Positions 1 to 8,916 of a DNA stretch of 64,000 nt are shown piece by piece; the first letter of the stretch is position 1; every line of letters starts with the position of its first letter. The DNA is taken from NCBI GenBank assembly GCA_963837105.1, contig CAWIMG010000024.1:62001-126000 (forward strand), written 5' to 3'. A program made the position numbers and the translations under genes. The notes below the pieces were generated by a model. The model was not told where the DNA came from and searched no databases. It saw nothing but the letters and a program-made list of their open reading frames with translations. The DNA comes from UBA9676 sp963837105. Lineage in GTDB: Bacteria; Actinomycetota; Actinomycetes; Streptosporangiales; Streptosporangiaceae.

Positions 1-58
1 CCCCATTGTGCCCGACCAGGCGGCCCGCCGTGACGCCGGGCCGGCTTTTGCCCGCTGC

Positions 59-688
59 TCAGGCGCCCGGGACCTGTGGCCGTCCGGCCCCGGCCGGCTG
101 GGCGTAGCTGATTCCGGTGATCTGCCCGTCGAGGTAGCTGAAGCTGGTCACGCTGGCCAGCGCACAGGTGCGGTGGGCCGGGTGGTGCCACAGGTGGCGG
201 CCTTCCACCGCCAGCCGGGTCACCCAGATCGGCAGCTGATGGCTGACGCAGACCGCTTCCCGGCCTGGCGCGGCGGCGGCCGCGGCGGCCATCGCGGCCC
301 GCATCCGGGTCACGATGGCGGTGTACGGCTCACCCCAGGACGGGCGGAACGGGTTGCGCAGGTACCACCAGTTGGCCGGCCGCCGCAGGGCGCCGTCCCC
401 CACCCCGAACCTGGTTCCCTCGAAGTGGTTCCACGCCTCTACCAGCCGGTCGTCGACCCGCGGGGTCAGCCCGAACTGGGCGGCCAGCGGTGCGGCGGTC
501 TCCTGCGCCCGCTCCAGCGGGGAGGTGACCAGCACCGCCACATCCCGGCCGGCCAGGAACCCGGCGGCCGCCTTCGCCATCAGGAGGCCTTCCTCGGACA
601 GGTGGAAACCGGGTAGCCGGCCATACAGGACGCCAGCCGGATTGCTCACCTCGCCATGGCGCACGAGGTGGACGACGGTGGCAGGCAT
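59..688 (-). CDS. Histidine phosphatase family protein (phosphoglycerate-mutase-like)
   Basis: A 209-aa protein of the histidine phosphatase superfamily. The phospho-accepting histidine is in the N-terminal LVRHGE motif (about residues 8-13). The second catalytic histidine is in CVSHQLPIWV (about residue 150), and the SPLERAQET segment is also typical. The substrate cannot be read from the sequence; relatives act on phosphosugars, phosphoglycerate or nucleotide-derived phosphates. It is transcribed away from the EamA gene, with about 90 bp between them. The length is normal and the start is an ATG. Confidence 0.88.
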   Translation of the reverse strand: MPATVVHLVRHGEVSNPAGVLYGRLPGFHLSEEGLLMAKAAAGFLAGRDVAVLVTSPLERAQETAAPLAAQFGLTPRVDDRLVEAWNHFEGTRFGVGDGALRRPANWWYLRNPFRPSWGEPYTAIVTRMRAAMAAAAAAAPGREAVCVSHQLPIWVTRLAVEGRHLWHHPAHRTCALASVTSFSYLDGQITGISYAQPAGAGRPQVPGA

Positions 689-766
689 GGCGGGTTCAGC
701 CTACCGGGAGCGGCAGCGGCAGCCGCCGCCAGCAGGCAGGATGAACAGCAGGTGAAGACGCAGGAC

Positions 767-772
767 AGGAGG
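767..772 (+). promoter_or_regulatory. Ribosome binding site AGGAGG that selects a CTG start
   Basis: A perfect AGGAGG lies 8 bases before a CTG at 781. Downstream of the in-frame stop at 742-744 there is no ATG, GTG or TTG in this frame until GTG at 862. Starting at 862 would remove the conserved first transmembrane helix of the EamA protein. Confidence 0.6.
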
Positions 773-780
773 CCGCCAGC

Positions 781-1686
781 CTGAACGCCACCGCCCTGGC
801 GCTGATCGGGGTCGCCGCCGTCGCGCATGCCAGCTGGAACCTGCTCAGCAAGCAGGCGTCGGTGGCCGGCGCCGCCCGTTTCGTCTGGCTCATGTCGGCG
901 GCGGCGGCCGTGCTGTACGCGCCGGTGGTGGCGGTCAGCCTGATCATCAGCCCACCGCAGCTGACCGCGCGCTCCTGGCTGTTCCTGATCGGCACCGGGA
1001 TCCTCCAGGCCGGGTACTTCCTGTTCCTGCACCGCGCCTACCGGGCCGGCGACCTGTCCGCGGTCTACCCGATCGGCCGCGGCACCGGCGCCCTGCTGGC
1101 CGCGCTCGCCGGCATCGTGCTCCTCGGCGAACGGCCGGGGCCGGTCACGCTGGCGGGCATCGCGCTGCTGATCGGCGGCGTGATCGTGCTCGGCATGCCC
1201 GGCCGGCCGGGCCCGGGCGGCCGCTCCCGGACCGGTGCGCCGGGCGGCCCAGGCGCGGCGATCTCTCCCGCAGCGATCGGGTTCGCACTGGTGACGGGCA
1301 TGTTCATAGCCACCTACACGATCTGGGACAAGATCGCGGTAACCACGGTGGGGAACCCGCCACTGCTCCAGGGCTACGCCTCGGTGCTGGGGATGGCGGT
1401 CATCCTCATGCCGGTCGCGCTGGCCGACCGCGCCCGGCTCTGGCAGGTGTGGCACCGCTACCGGCGGCAGGCGGTGGGCGCGGGACTGCTGTCCCCCCTC
1501 GCCTACATCCTGGTGCTGGTCGCCATGACCTTCACCTCGGTCGCCGCGGTGGCCCCGGCCCGGGAGGTCAGCGTCCTGTTCGGCGTGCTGCTGGGCCGCC
1601 GCCTGCTCGGCGAGGGCGGGCTGGCCCGCCGCCTGGCCGGCGCCGCCGCCATCGTGTGCGGCATCGTGGCAGTGGCAATTGGCTGA
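781..1686 (+). CDS. EamA/DMT-family transporter, probable CTG start
   Basis: An integral membrane protein of the drug/metabolite transporter (EamA) family, about 301 aa with roughly ten transmembrane helices in two repeated halves. From CTG 781 the protein begins with a helix ending in AHASWNLLSK, a typical family N-terminus. The segment GRGTGALLAALAGIVLLGE closes the first repeat, and a Gly/Pro-rich loop separates the halves. The first standard start codon in frame is GTG 862, but it cuts away helix 1 and has no good ribosome site; CTG 781 follows AGGAGG by 8 bases. The substrate is unknown. The gene converges on hemL. Confidence 0.8.
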   Translation: MNATALALIGVAAVAHASWNLLSKQASVAGAARFVWLMSAAAAVLYAPVVAVSLIISPPQLTARSWLFLIGTGILQAGYFLFLHRAYRAGDLSAVYPIGRGTGALLAALAGIVLLGERPGPVTLAGIALLIGGVIVLGMPGRPGPGGRSRTGAPGGPGAAISPAAIGFALVTGMFIATYTIWDKIAVTTVGNPPLLQGYASVLGMAVILMPVALADRARLWQVWHRYRRQAVGAGLLSPLAYILVLVAMTFTSVAAVAPAREVSVLFGVLLGRRLLGEGGLARRLAGAAAIVCGIVAVAIG

Positions 1687-1752
1687 CCCTGGATAACCAC
1701 GCCAGCCACGTACATGAGCCGGCGGCACGGACCCGAGCCGTAGATACGGTGC

Positions 1753-3051
1753 TCACCTGAGCGCAGCGGCCGCCGCTTGCGCGGCTGCCGGGAGTGCCTT
1801 GGCGATCCGCTCGACGGCCTCATCATCGTGGGCGGCGGACAGGAACCAGGCCTCGTAGGGCGACGGCGGCAGGTAGACACCGCCGTCGAGCATGGCGTGG
1901 AAGAACGCGGCGTAGGCGGCGCTGGACTGGCCGCGCGCGCCGGCGAAGTCGCGTACCGGGGCCGCCGCGCCGAGGAACACCGAGAACAGATTGCCGGCCT
2001 CGGCCAGCTGGTAGGGCACGCCGGCGGCGGTCAGGGCGGACCCGGCCAGCCTGGCCACCTCGGCGGCGGCCGCGTCAACCCGGCGGTACACCTCCTGCGT
2101 GCAGGCCCGCAGGGTGGCCAGCCCGGCCGCGGTGGCCAGCGGGTTCCCGGACAGGGTGCCGGCCTGGTAGACCGGACCGGCCGGCGCCAGCCGGTCCATG
2201 ATCTCGGCCCGGCCGCCGAACGCGGCCGCGGGCAGCCCGCCGCCCATCACCTTGCCGAACGTCATCAGGTCGCCGGCCACGCCTTCCCGGCCGTACCAGC
2301 CGGAACGGGTCACCCGGAAGCCGGTCAGCACCTCGTCCATGATCAGCAGCGCGCCGTGCTCGTGGCACAGCCCCGCCAGCAGCTGGTTGAAGCCAGCCGC
2401 CGGCGGGACCACGCCCATGTTCGCCGGGCAGGCCTCGGTGATGACTGCCGCGATCGCCGGCCCGTGCCGGGCGAACGCCTCCCGGACCGCCGCCGGGTCG
2501 TTGTAGGGCAGCACCAGGGTGTCGGCCGCGGCCGCCCCGGTCACGCCCGGCGTGTCGGGGAGCGCGAATGTCGCCACCCCCGATCCGGCCGCCGCCAGCA
2601 GCGCGTCCACGTGCCCGTGGTAGCAGCCGGCGAACTTGACCACCAGCGGCCGGCCGGTGAAGCCGCGCGCCAGCCGGACCGCCGACATGGTCGCCTCGGT
2701 GCCGGAACTGACCAGCCGCACCTGCTCCACCGGTGCCCGGGCGGCGATCTCCTCGGCCAGTTCCACCTCGCCGGCGGTCGCGGTGCCGAACGAGGTGCCA
2801 CGCGCCGCCGCCGCGGTGACCGCGGCCAGCACATCCGGGTGTGCATGCCCGAGGATCATCGGCCCCCAGGAGCAGACCAGATCCACCAGTTCGCGGCCGT
2901 CCTCGTCGGTCAGATAGGCGCCCCGGCCGGACCGCATGAACACCGGCACCCCGCCGACCGCGCCGAACGCACGCACCGGCGAGTTCACCCCGCCCGGGAT
3001 GACCGCGGCCGCCCGGCGGAACAGCGCTTCCGAAGCCGGGCGCCCCGTCAC
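1753..3051 (-). CDS. hemL: Glutamate-1-semialdehyde 2,1-aminomutase (HemL)
   Basis: A PLP enzyme that converts glutamate-1-semialdehyde to 5-aminolevulinate, the last C5-pathway step before hemB. The 432-aa protein has the family N-terminus (LFRRAAAVIPGGVNSPVRAF), the aspartate region LLIMDEVLTGFR, and the PLP-binding lysine in MTFGKVMGGGLPAAAFGG. The frame stays open upstream, but homology begins right after GTG 3051. That GTG overlaps the TGA of the upstream prim-pol gene (GTGA), which implies translational coupling. It is the last gene of the heme cluster. Confidence 0.95.
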   Translation of the reverse strand: MTGRPASEALFRRAAAVIPGGVNSPVRAFGAVGGVPVFMRSGRGAYLTDEDGRELVDLVCSWGPMILGHAHPDVLAAVTAAAARGTSFGTATAGEVELAEEIAARAPVEQVRLVSSGTEATMSAVRLARGFTGRPLVVKFAGCYHGHVDALLAAAGSGVATFALPDTPGVTGAAAADTLVLPYNDPAAVREAFARHGPAIAAVITEACPANMGVVPPAAGFNQLLAGLCHEHGALLIMDEVLTGFRVTRSGWYGREGVAGDLMTFGKVMGGGLPAAAFGGRAEIMDRLAPAGPVYQAGTLSGNPLATAAGLATLRACTQEVYRRVDAAAAEVARLAGSALTAAGVPYQLAEAGNLFSVFLGAAAPVRDFAGARGQSSAAYAAFFHAMLDGGVYLPPSPYEAWFLSAAHDDEAVERIAKALPAAAQAAAAALR

Positions 3052-3743
3052 CCGGCGGCCTCGTCGCAGGCGTCGGCCAGGTAGCTGAGCAGCCGCAGCG
3101 CGTCCGGCAGGTCGTGCCCGTGCGGCTCGGCCAGCCAGTGCGCGGTTCCGGCCGCGGACCGCGACGGCGGGGCCAGCACGAAACTGTTCCTGGTGTGCCA
3201 GCGCAGTCCGGTGACCGGCGCGAAGTCGTCCGGTTCGCTGTCCAGCTGGCACGGCCACCACTCGTCCTCATCAGCCGGGGCACCCCGGGTGCTGACGAAG
3301 AACAGCGCCCGGCCGTCGCCGGACAGCGCCACCGGGCCGGCCGGTACCCGGTCCCGCTTCAGCGAGGCCAGCGCGGCCGTGCCAGCCGCGGCCGGCACGT
3401 CCAGCACGTCGAAGACCCGCCCGGTCACCAGGATGATGTTCGCCTCCGGCCGCTCCCGCCACCAGCGGGCGATGTCACCGGCGCCGGCCGATGCCTCGAT
3501 CTGCCAGGCCGGCGAGATCGGGTGCGCACCGGGCGCGGGACAGCCGATCCGGTCACAGGAGCAGGCCCGGCCCAGCTCCGGGACCCGGCCGTGGGCAGGC
3601 CGGGCCGACCGTGAGCCGCGGGCCCGGCTGCCGCGCAGGTGCGCTCCCGGGCACACCGGCCAGCCCAGCGCGGCATAGTCGGCAGCCGCGGCCATCCGGC
3701 CAGCCTCGCGCCGCCGGCCACGCCGCAGCACCGCCTCGACCAT
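3048..3743 (-). CDS. Prim-pol-like protein (bifunctional DNA primase/polymerase N-terminal domain), probably non-catalytic
   Basis: A 231-aa protein resembling the N-terminal domain of bifunctional DNA primase/polymerases. It has the early Cys cluster CSCDRIGCPAPGAHP and the acidic strand VFDVLDVP. Where active prim-pols have a Gly-rich loop with a conserved His, this protein reads GDGRALFFVS without the His, so catalysis is doubtful. It lacks a helicase domain. The stop overlaps the hemL start by 4 bases. Its role beside heme genes is unknown. An internal ATG at residue 17 is an alternative start. Confidence 0.72.
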   Translation of the reverse strand: MVEAVLRRGRRREAGRMAAAADYAALGWPVCPGAHLRGSRARGSRSARPAHGRVPELGRACSCDRIGCPAPGAHPISPAWQIEASAGAGDIARWWRERPEANIILVTGRVFDVLDVPAAAGTAALASLKRDRVPAGPVALSGDGRALFFVSTRGAPADEDEWWPCQLDSEPDDFAPVTGLRWHTRNSFVLAPPSRSAAGTAHWLAEPHGHDLPDALRLLSYLADACDEAAG

Positions 3744-3952
3744 GGGCTCCTGCTCCGCTCCCAGCCGATCCCTTCCCTCCCGATGATGCCGGTTGCGCGC
3801 CGCTTTCGGCAGGTCACTCCCCGGGCTGAGGCCGAGACGATACCTAACGGCGGTGCCGCGCCTGCCATCTGCCCGGTCACGAGGCCATTTCGTGGGCTGT
3901 CACGGCCCTCCGCTTTACCGGCCGCGGCAGGTGGCGCCAGCCTGGCCGCCGG

Positions 3953-4933
3953 TCAGCCGAGCCGGCGCGCGGCCTCGGCGGCCCAGTACGTCAGGATGAT
4001 GCTGGCGCCCGCGCGCCGGATCGCGGTCAGCGTCTCCATGATCACCTTGTCCCGGTCCAGCCAGCCGTTCGCCGCCGCCGCCTCGGCCATCGCGTACTCC
4101 CCGCTCACCTGGTAGGCGGCCACCGGCACCGGGACGGCCGCGGCGGCCCGGGCGATGACGTCCAGGTAGGGCAGGGCCGGCTTGATCATGACGATGTCAG
4201 CGCCCTCGTCCACATCCAGCAGCACTTCCCTGATCGCGTCCCCGGCCGCCGGGTCCTGCTGGTAGGCGGCCCGGTCGCCGAACTGGGGGGCGCATTCGGC
4301 CGCGTCCCGGAACGGGCCGTAGAAGGCCGAGGCGTACTTGGCCGAGTAGGCGCAGATCACCACGTCCGGATAACCCGCCCGGTCCAGCGCCTGCCGGATC
4401 GCGGCCACCTGGCCGTCCATCATCCCGCTCGGCCCCACCACGGCCGCCCCGGCGGTGGCCTGCGCGACCGCGATGGACGCATAACGTTCCAGCGTCGCGT
4501 CGTTGTCCACCTCGCCGGAAGGGGTGAGCAGGCCGCAGTGGCCGTGATCGGTGTACTCGTCCAGGCACAGGTCGGCCATCAGCACCGTCGCACCCCCCAC
4601 CTCGGCGGCCAGATCGGCGAGCGCCTGCTGGACGATCCCGTCCGGATCGTCGGCGGCTGACCCGCGGCCGTCCTTGACCGCCGGGATGCCGAATAGCATG
4701 AGCCCGCCGGCCCCGGCCTCGGCCGCGTCGACGGCGGCCTTGCGCAGGCTGTCCCGGGTGTGCTGGACCACTCCGGGCATGGACCGCACGGGCTGGGGCT
4801 CGCTGATCCCCTCCTTCACGAACAGCGGCAGCACCAGATCAGCGCCGCGCACGGTGGTGGTGGCGGCCAGCCGCCGCAGCGGCCCGGTGCGGCGCAGCCG
4901 GCGTGGCCGGACGGCCGGAAATCCACTGTTCAC
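3953..4933 (-). CDS. hemB: Delta-aminolevulinic acid dehydratase (porphobilinogen synthase)
   Basis: Condenses two 5-aminolevulinate molecules to porphobilinogen. The 326-aa protein carries the two active-site lysines in CAYSAKYASAFYG and DIVMIKPALPYLD. The metal segment reads DLCLDEYTDHGHCG, with Asp in place of the second Cys of zinc-type enzymes, suggesting a Mg-dependent or mixed type. The start is GTG 4933, preceded by AAGGGAG; residues encoded upstream do not resemble HemB. The stop of cobA/hemD lies 43 bp upstream. Confidence 0.95.
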   Translation of the reverse strand: MNSGFPAVRPRRLRRTGPLRRLAATTTVRGADLVLPLFVKEGISEPQPVRSMPGVVQHTRDSLRKAAVDAAEAGAGGLMLFGIPAVKDGRGSAADDPDGIVQQALADLAAEVGGATVLMADLCLDEYTDHGHCGLLTPSGEVDNDATLERYASIAVAQATAGAAVVGPSGMMDGQVAAIRQALDRAGYPDVVICAYSAKYASAFYGPFRDAAECAPQFGDRAAYQQDPAAGDAIREVLLDVDEGADIVMIKPALPYLDVIARAAAAVPVPVAAYQVSGEYAMAEAAAANGWLDRDKVIMETLTAIRRAGASIILTYWAAEAARRLG

Positions 4934-4976
4934 GAGCGGCTCCCTTCGGCTCGGCGGCCGGCCGGGCGGCCGGGTG

Positions 4977-6608
4977 CTAGCGCGGGCGGCGGCGGGCGCC
5001 CCGGCGGCGCTCGCTGGGCTTACGGACCGGCTCACCGGCCTGCACCGCCGCCTCCCGCAGCCGGGCGCCATGCCCGGCCAGCGCCTCGACCAGGGCGGTC
5101 GCCGACGGCTTGGCCGCCATCACGTTGACCCGCAGCCCATACTCGGCCGCGGTCTGGGCGGTCTGCGGGCCGATCACCGCGATCACCGTCACCGCGTGCG
5201 GCTTGCCGGCGATGCCGATCAGGTTCCGCACCGTCGAGGACGAGGTGAACAGCACGGCGTCGAACCCGCCGCCCTTGATCGCCTCCCGGATCGGCGCCGG
5301 CGGCGGCGAAGCCCGGACGGTGCGGTAGGCGGTCACGTCCTCGGCCTCCCAGCCGAGGTCGGTCAGCCGGGCAGCCAGCGTCTCGGTCGCGATGTCGGCC
5401 CGGGGCAGCAGCACCCGGTTGATCGGGTCGAGCACGTCGTCATAGGGCGGCCAGGCGGCGGCCAGGCCCTCGCCGGACTGCTCGCCGTCGGGGACCAGAT
5501 CCGGCTTGATGCCGAACTCGGCCAGCGAGGCAGCGGTCTGCTCGCCGACCGCGGCCACCTTGACCCCGGCGAACGCCCGCGCGTCCAGGCCGTACTCCTC
5601 CAGCTTCTCCCTGACCGCGCGGACAGCGTTCGCCGAGGTGAAGGCGATCCACTGGTACCGGCCGGTGACCAGGCCCTTCACCGCCCGCTCCATCTGCTGC
5701 GGGGTGCGCGGCGGCTCGACCGCGATGGTCGGCACCTCTTCCGGCACCGCGCCATAGCCCCGCAGCCGTTCGGACACCGCCGCGGCCTGCTCTTTCGTCC
5801 GCGGCACCAGCACCCGCCAGCCGAATAGCGGCTTGCTCTCGAACCAGGCCAGTCCCTGGTGGCCGGCCGCGGCGCCGGCCACCGCCAGCGCGGGGCCGGT
5901 CTCGGTGAGCACGCTCACCCCCGCCGCCCGCAGGTCGGCGGCCACGGACCCGAGCCGGCTGACCACCGTGTGCTGGTCGGTGGTGGTGCCGTTCCAGATG
6001 ATGGCGATCGGGGTGGTGTCGGCCCAGCCGGCCGCGATCAGCATCTTGGCGATGTCCACCGGCCCCGCCTCGGCGCCGAGCACCACCAGGCTGCCCGCCG
6101 CTGGCCCCTCCACCTCGCTGATGTTGGCCGCATGCACGACCCGGATGCCACCGGCGGCCGCGGTCAGCGGAATGCCGCTGAAGGCGGGCACCGCTGTGGC
6201 CGCGGACACGCCGGGCACGATCTCCACCCGCACCCGGGCCCGGGCACAGGCATCCGCCTGCACGGCCGCCCGGGAGAACACGAACGGGTCGCCGCCGAAC
6301 ACAGCGACCGCGAGCTGGCCCGCCCTGGCCGCCTTGACCAGCGCGCGGGCGTCGGACTCCGGGTCTTCGGCGGCGGCCACACTGGCGCCGGCCCGCAGCC
6401 GGTGGGCGAGCCGGCCGGTCACCTCCGGCCTGCCCACCACCAGGTCGGCCGTGGCCAGCAGTTCGGCGGCCCGCAGCGTGAGCAGGCCCTCGTCGCCCGG
6501 GCCAACGCCGACGAAGGCGGCCAGGCCGGCCGGCTCGGGCCGGCCGTCTTCCTGCGCGGGCGGCTCCCCGCTGGCCTGCATCCTGGTAGTGGCGGATATG
6601 GCATTCAC
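4977..6608 (-). CDS. hemD: Fused uroporphyrinogen-III C-methyltransferase / uroporphyrinogen-III synthase
   Basis: A 543-aa two-domain protein. Residues about 20-250 are a SAM-dependent tetrapyrrole methylase: FVGVGPGDEGLLTLRA, then VFGGDPFVFSR and the EIVPGVSA motif. Residues about 265-515 are uroporphyrinogen-III synthase: RVLVPRTKEQA, IAFTSANAVRAV, LPRADIA, FTSSSTVRNL. The first activity starts siroheme/corrin synthesis, the second closes the ring for heme. The tail is Arg-rich. GTG 6608 overlaps the hemC stop (GTGA). The fusion is usual in actinobacteria. Confidence 0.95.
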   Translation of the reverse strand: MNAISATTRMQASGEPPAQEDGRPEPAGLAAFVGVGPGDEGLLTLRAAELLATADLVVGRPEVTGRLAHRLRAGASVAAAEDPESDARALVKAARAGQLAVAVFGGDPFVFSRAAVQADACARARVRVEIVPGVSAATAVPAFSGIPLTAAAGGIRVVHAANISEVEGPAAGSLVVLGAEAGPVDIAKMLIAAGWADTTPIAIIWNGTTTDQHTVVSRLGSVAADLRAAGVSVLTETGPALAVAGAAAGHQGLAWFESKPLFGWRVLVPRTKEQAAAVSERLRGYGAVPEEVPTIAVEPPRTPQQMERAVKGLVTGRYQWIAFTSANAVRAVREKLEEYGLDARAFAGVKVAAVGEQTAASLAEFGIKPDLVPDGEQSGEGLAAAWPPYDDVLDPINRVLLPRADIATETLAARLTDLGWEAEDVTAYRTVRASPPPAPIREAIKGGGFDAVLFTSSSTVRNLIGIAGKPHAVTVIAVIGPQTAQTAAEYGLRVNVMAAKPSATALVEALAGHGARLREAAVQAGEPVRKPSERRRGARRRPR

Positions 6609-7549
6609 TCGGCATCGTCCCCGTTGCTGATCTGTCCGGCTGACCCCGTCAGGTACCTTCCCGCGCCCCGGCGCAGCAATTCTTCCGCGATCTGGCCGCC
6701 GATGCCCGCCGCGTCGGCAGCCGGGCCCTCCGCGCTCGCCGCCACTGGCGGCGCGCCGTCGCCGCCGGCCACCAGCGCGGTCAGCCGCAGCACGCTGGTG
6801 ACCATCGCGTAGGCACCCACCGGGGCATGGCAGCCGGCCTGCAGCCCGGCCAGCACCGCCCGCTCCGCGGTGACCGCAGCCCGGCTGTCCTGGTCGTCCA
6901 CCGCGCCAATCAGCGCGGCGAGGGCGGGATCGGTGCTGGCGCATTCGACCGCCAGCGCGCCCTGCCCGGCGGCAGGCAGCATCTGGTCCGGCTCGAAAAC
7001 CTCGGTGACCTGGTCGAGCCGGCCGATCCGGGCCAGCCCGGCGCAGGCGAGCACGACCGCGTCGAGGTCACCACTGCTGATCTTCGCCAGCCGGGTGCCG
7101 GCGTTGCCGCGGACCGGGACCGGGCGGATATCCGGCCGGAGCAGCCGCAGCTGGGCCGCCCGGCGGGGGGAGCCGGTGCCGATCCGCGCCCCGGCAGGCA
7201 GGTCCGCCAGCTTGGCGCCGTCCCGGGCCACCAGCGCGTCCCGTGGGTCGTCCCGGGTGGGCACCGCGGCCAGCGTGATGCCCGGCTGGCTGGCGGTTGG
7301 CAGGTCCTTCAGCGAGTGGACGGCAAGATCGACCTCGCCCGCCAGCAGCGCCTGCCGCAGCACGCTGACGAAGACCCCGGTGCCGCCGATCTGGGTCAGC
7401 GCCGCCCCGCTCACATCGCCGTAGGAGCTCAGCCCGACCAGTTCCACCGCGATGCCGGTGCGCTCGCTGAGCAGGCTGGCCACACCCCCGGACTGGGCCA
7501 TCGCCATCGGGCTCCGCCGGGTGCCGAGCCGCAGCGCGCGCCCGGTCAC
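6605..7549 (-). CDS. hemC: Hydroxymethylbilane synthase (porphobilinogen deaminase)
   Basis: Polymerises four porphobilinogens to hydroxymethylbilane. The 314-aa protein has the N-terminal LRLGTRRSPMAMAQS, the DLAVHSLKDLPT segment and RGNAGTRL. The cofactor-attaching cysteine is in AGCHAPVGAYA, where GGC(S/A)xPIG is more usual. The start is GTG 7549, overlapping the hemA TGA; the stop overlaps the cobA/hemD start. Both joints read GTGA. Confidence 0.95.
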   Translation of the reverse strand: MTGRALRLGTRRSPMAMAQSGGVASLLSERTGIAVELVGLSSYGDVSGAALTQIGGTGVFVSVLRQALLAGEVDLAVHSLKDLPTASQPGITLAAVPTRDDPRDALVARDGAKLADLPAGARIGTGSPRRAAQLRLLRPDIRPVPVRGNAGTRLAKISSGDLDAVVLACAGLARIGRLDQVTEVFEPDQMLPAAGQGALAVECASTDPALAALIGAVDDQDSRAAVTAERAVLAGLQAGCHAPVGAYAMVTSVLRLTALVAGGDGAPPVAASAEGPAADAAGIGGQIAEELLRRGAGRYLTGSAGQISNGDDAE

Positions 7550-8916
7550 CGGATGCCCTCCCCGGCCGGGCCGAGGGCCAGCGCCGCGTCCGCCCTGGTG
7601 ACGGCCTCTACCGCCTGCTGGTCGAGGTCGAACAGCACCCGCAGGGCGGCCTCGTAGGAGTCACCGCCGGGCGAGCCGGCCAGTTCCTTGACCCGCACCG
7701 TCGGCGCGTGCAGCAGCTTGTCCGCGACCCGGTGCATGGCCTGGGCGATCTCCGCCCGGGAGTGCTCGTCCATGCTGCCCAGCCGGCCACCGAGCCGGTT
7801 CAGTTCCGCCGCCACCACCTCGGCCGCCTTCGCCCGCAGTGCGACCACGGTCGGCGCCACCCGGGCGGCGTGCCGGGCGGACACCAGGGCGTCGAACTCC
7901 TCCGCCACGATGGCCCGGACCGCGGCCACGTCGCCGGCCTGGGCGGCAGCGGCGTCGTGCCCGGCCGCTTCCAGCGCGTCCAGGCCGAGCACGGTGACCC
8001 CGGGCAGGTCGCCCACCGCCCGGTCCACGTCGTGCGGCAGCGCGAGGTCGAGCAGCACCAGCGGCCTGGCCGGGGCACCATCGGCCCGCAGCCGGAGCGC
8101 ATCCCGGGCCATCCCGGCGGTGATCACCAGGCCGTCCGCGCCGGTGCAGGAGATGACCAGGTCGGCGGCGGCCAGAGCGGCCGGCAGGTCAGCGAGCCGG
8201 GCGGTGGCAGCAGAGACCGACGCGGCCAGCCGTTCGGCGTGCCGGGCGGTGCGGTTAGCGATCACGATGCTCGCCGCGCCGAGCCGGTTCGCGGTCGCGA
8301 CCGCGAGCGAACTCATCGAGCCAGCCCCGACCACCAGCACACTCAGCCCGGCGAGCGGCTGCCCGGCCAGGGGGGAACCCGGCCGCAGCCGGGCGGCGGC
8401 GACCCCCACCCCGACGCTGACCAGGTTCGCGCCCGCCCGGTCGATGCCGGTCTCGGCGTGTGCGCGCTTGGCCGCCCGCAGCGCCAGCGCGCCGAGGTCA
8501 TCCAGCGCCCGGCCGAGCGTGCCCTGGTCCCTGGCCAGCGCCAGCGCCTGCCGCACCTGGCCGAGGATCTGCGTCTCGCCGACGACCATCGAGTCCAGCC
8601 CGCTGGCCACCGCCAGCAGGTGCTGCACCGCGCGGTCCTCGTAGTGGACATACAGGTGCGGGGTCAGTTCGCTGAGCGGGATCCCGGCGTGCCTGGCCAG
8701 CAGATCGGAGATGCCGGACAGGCCGGCGTGGAACTTGTCCACCTCCGCGTAGATCTCCACCCGGTTGCAGGTGGACACGACAAAGGCACCCGCCACCGGC
8801 TCCGCCTGGGACACATCGTGCAGCAGTTTGCCCAGCGCGTCCCCGCCGACCGCGGCCCGCTCCAGCAGGGTGACCGGGGCGCTGCGGTGGCTCAGCCCTA
8901 CGATCAGCACGCTCAT
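7546..8916 (-). CDS. hemA: Glutamyl-tRNA reductase
   Basis: The first committed enzyme of C5 heme synthesis; it reduces glutamyl-tRNA to glutamate-1-semialdehyde with NADPH. The 456-aa protein has the catalytic Cys in VVSTCNRVEIY (about residue 50), the signature GLDSMVVGETQILGQVR, a Rossmann region (VLVVGAGSMSSLAV), and the helical dimerisation domain at the C-terminus. The ATG overlaps the rex TGA (ATGA), so hemA is probably coupled to the redox repressor. Confidence 0.97.
   Translation of the reverse strand: MSVLIVGLSHRSAPVTLLERAAVGGDALGKLLHDVSQAEPVAGAFVVSTCNRVEIYAEVDKFHAGLSGISDLLARHAGIPLSELTPHLYVHYEDRAVQHLLAVASGLDSMVVGETQILGQVRQALALARDQGTLGRALDDLGALALRAAKRAHAETGIDRAGANLVSVGVGVAAARLRPGSPLAGQPLAGLSVLVVGAGSMSSLAVATANRLGAASIVIANRTARHAERLAASVSAATARLADLPAALAAADLVISCTGADGLVITAGMARDALRLRADGAPARPLVLLDLALPHDVDRAVGDLPGVTVLGLDALEAAGHDAAAAQAGDVAAVRAIVAEEFDALVSARHAARVAPTVVALRAKAAEVVAAELNRLGGRLGSMDEHSRAEIAQAMHRVADKLLHAPTVRVKELAGSPGGDSYEAALRVLFDLDQQAVEAVTRADAALALGPAGEGIR

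Noticed and set aside
3052..3261. N-terminal extension of HemL to 3261
   Set aside because: These 70 residues are Arg/Ala-rich shadow of the prim-pol gene; homology starts at GTG 3051.
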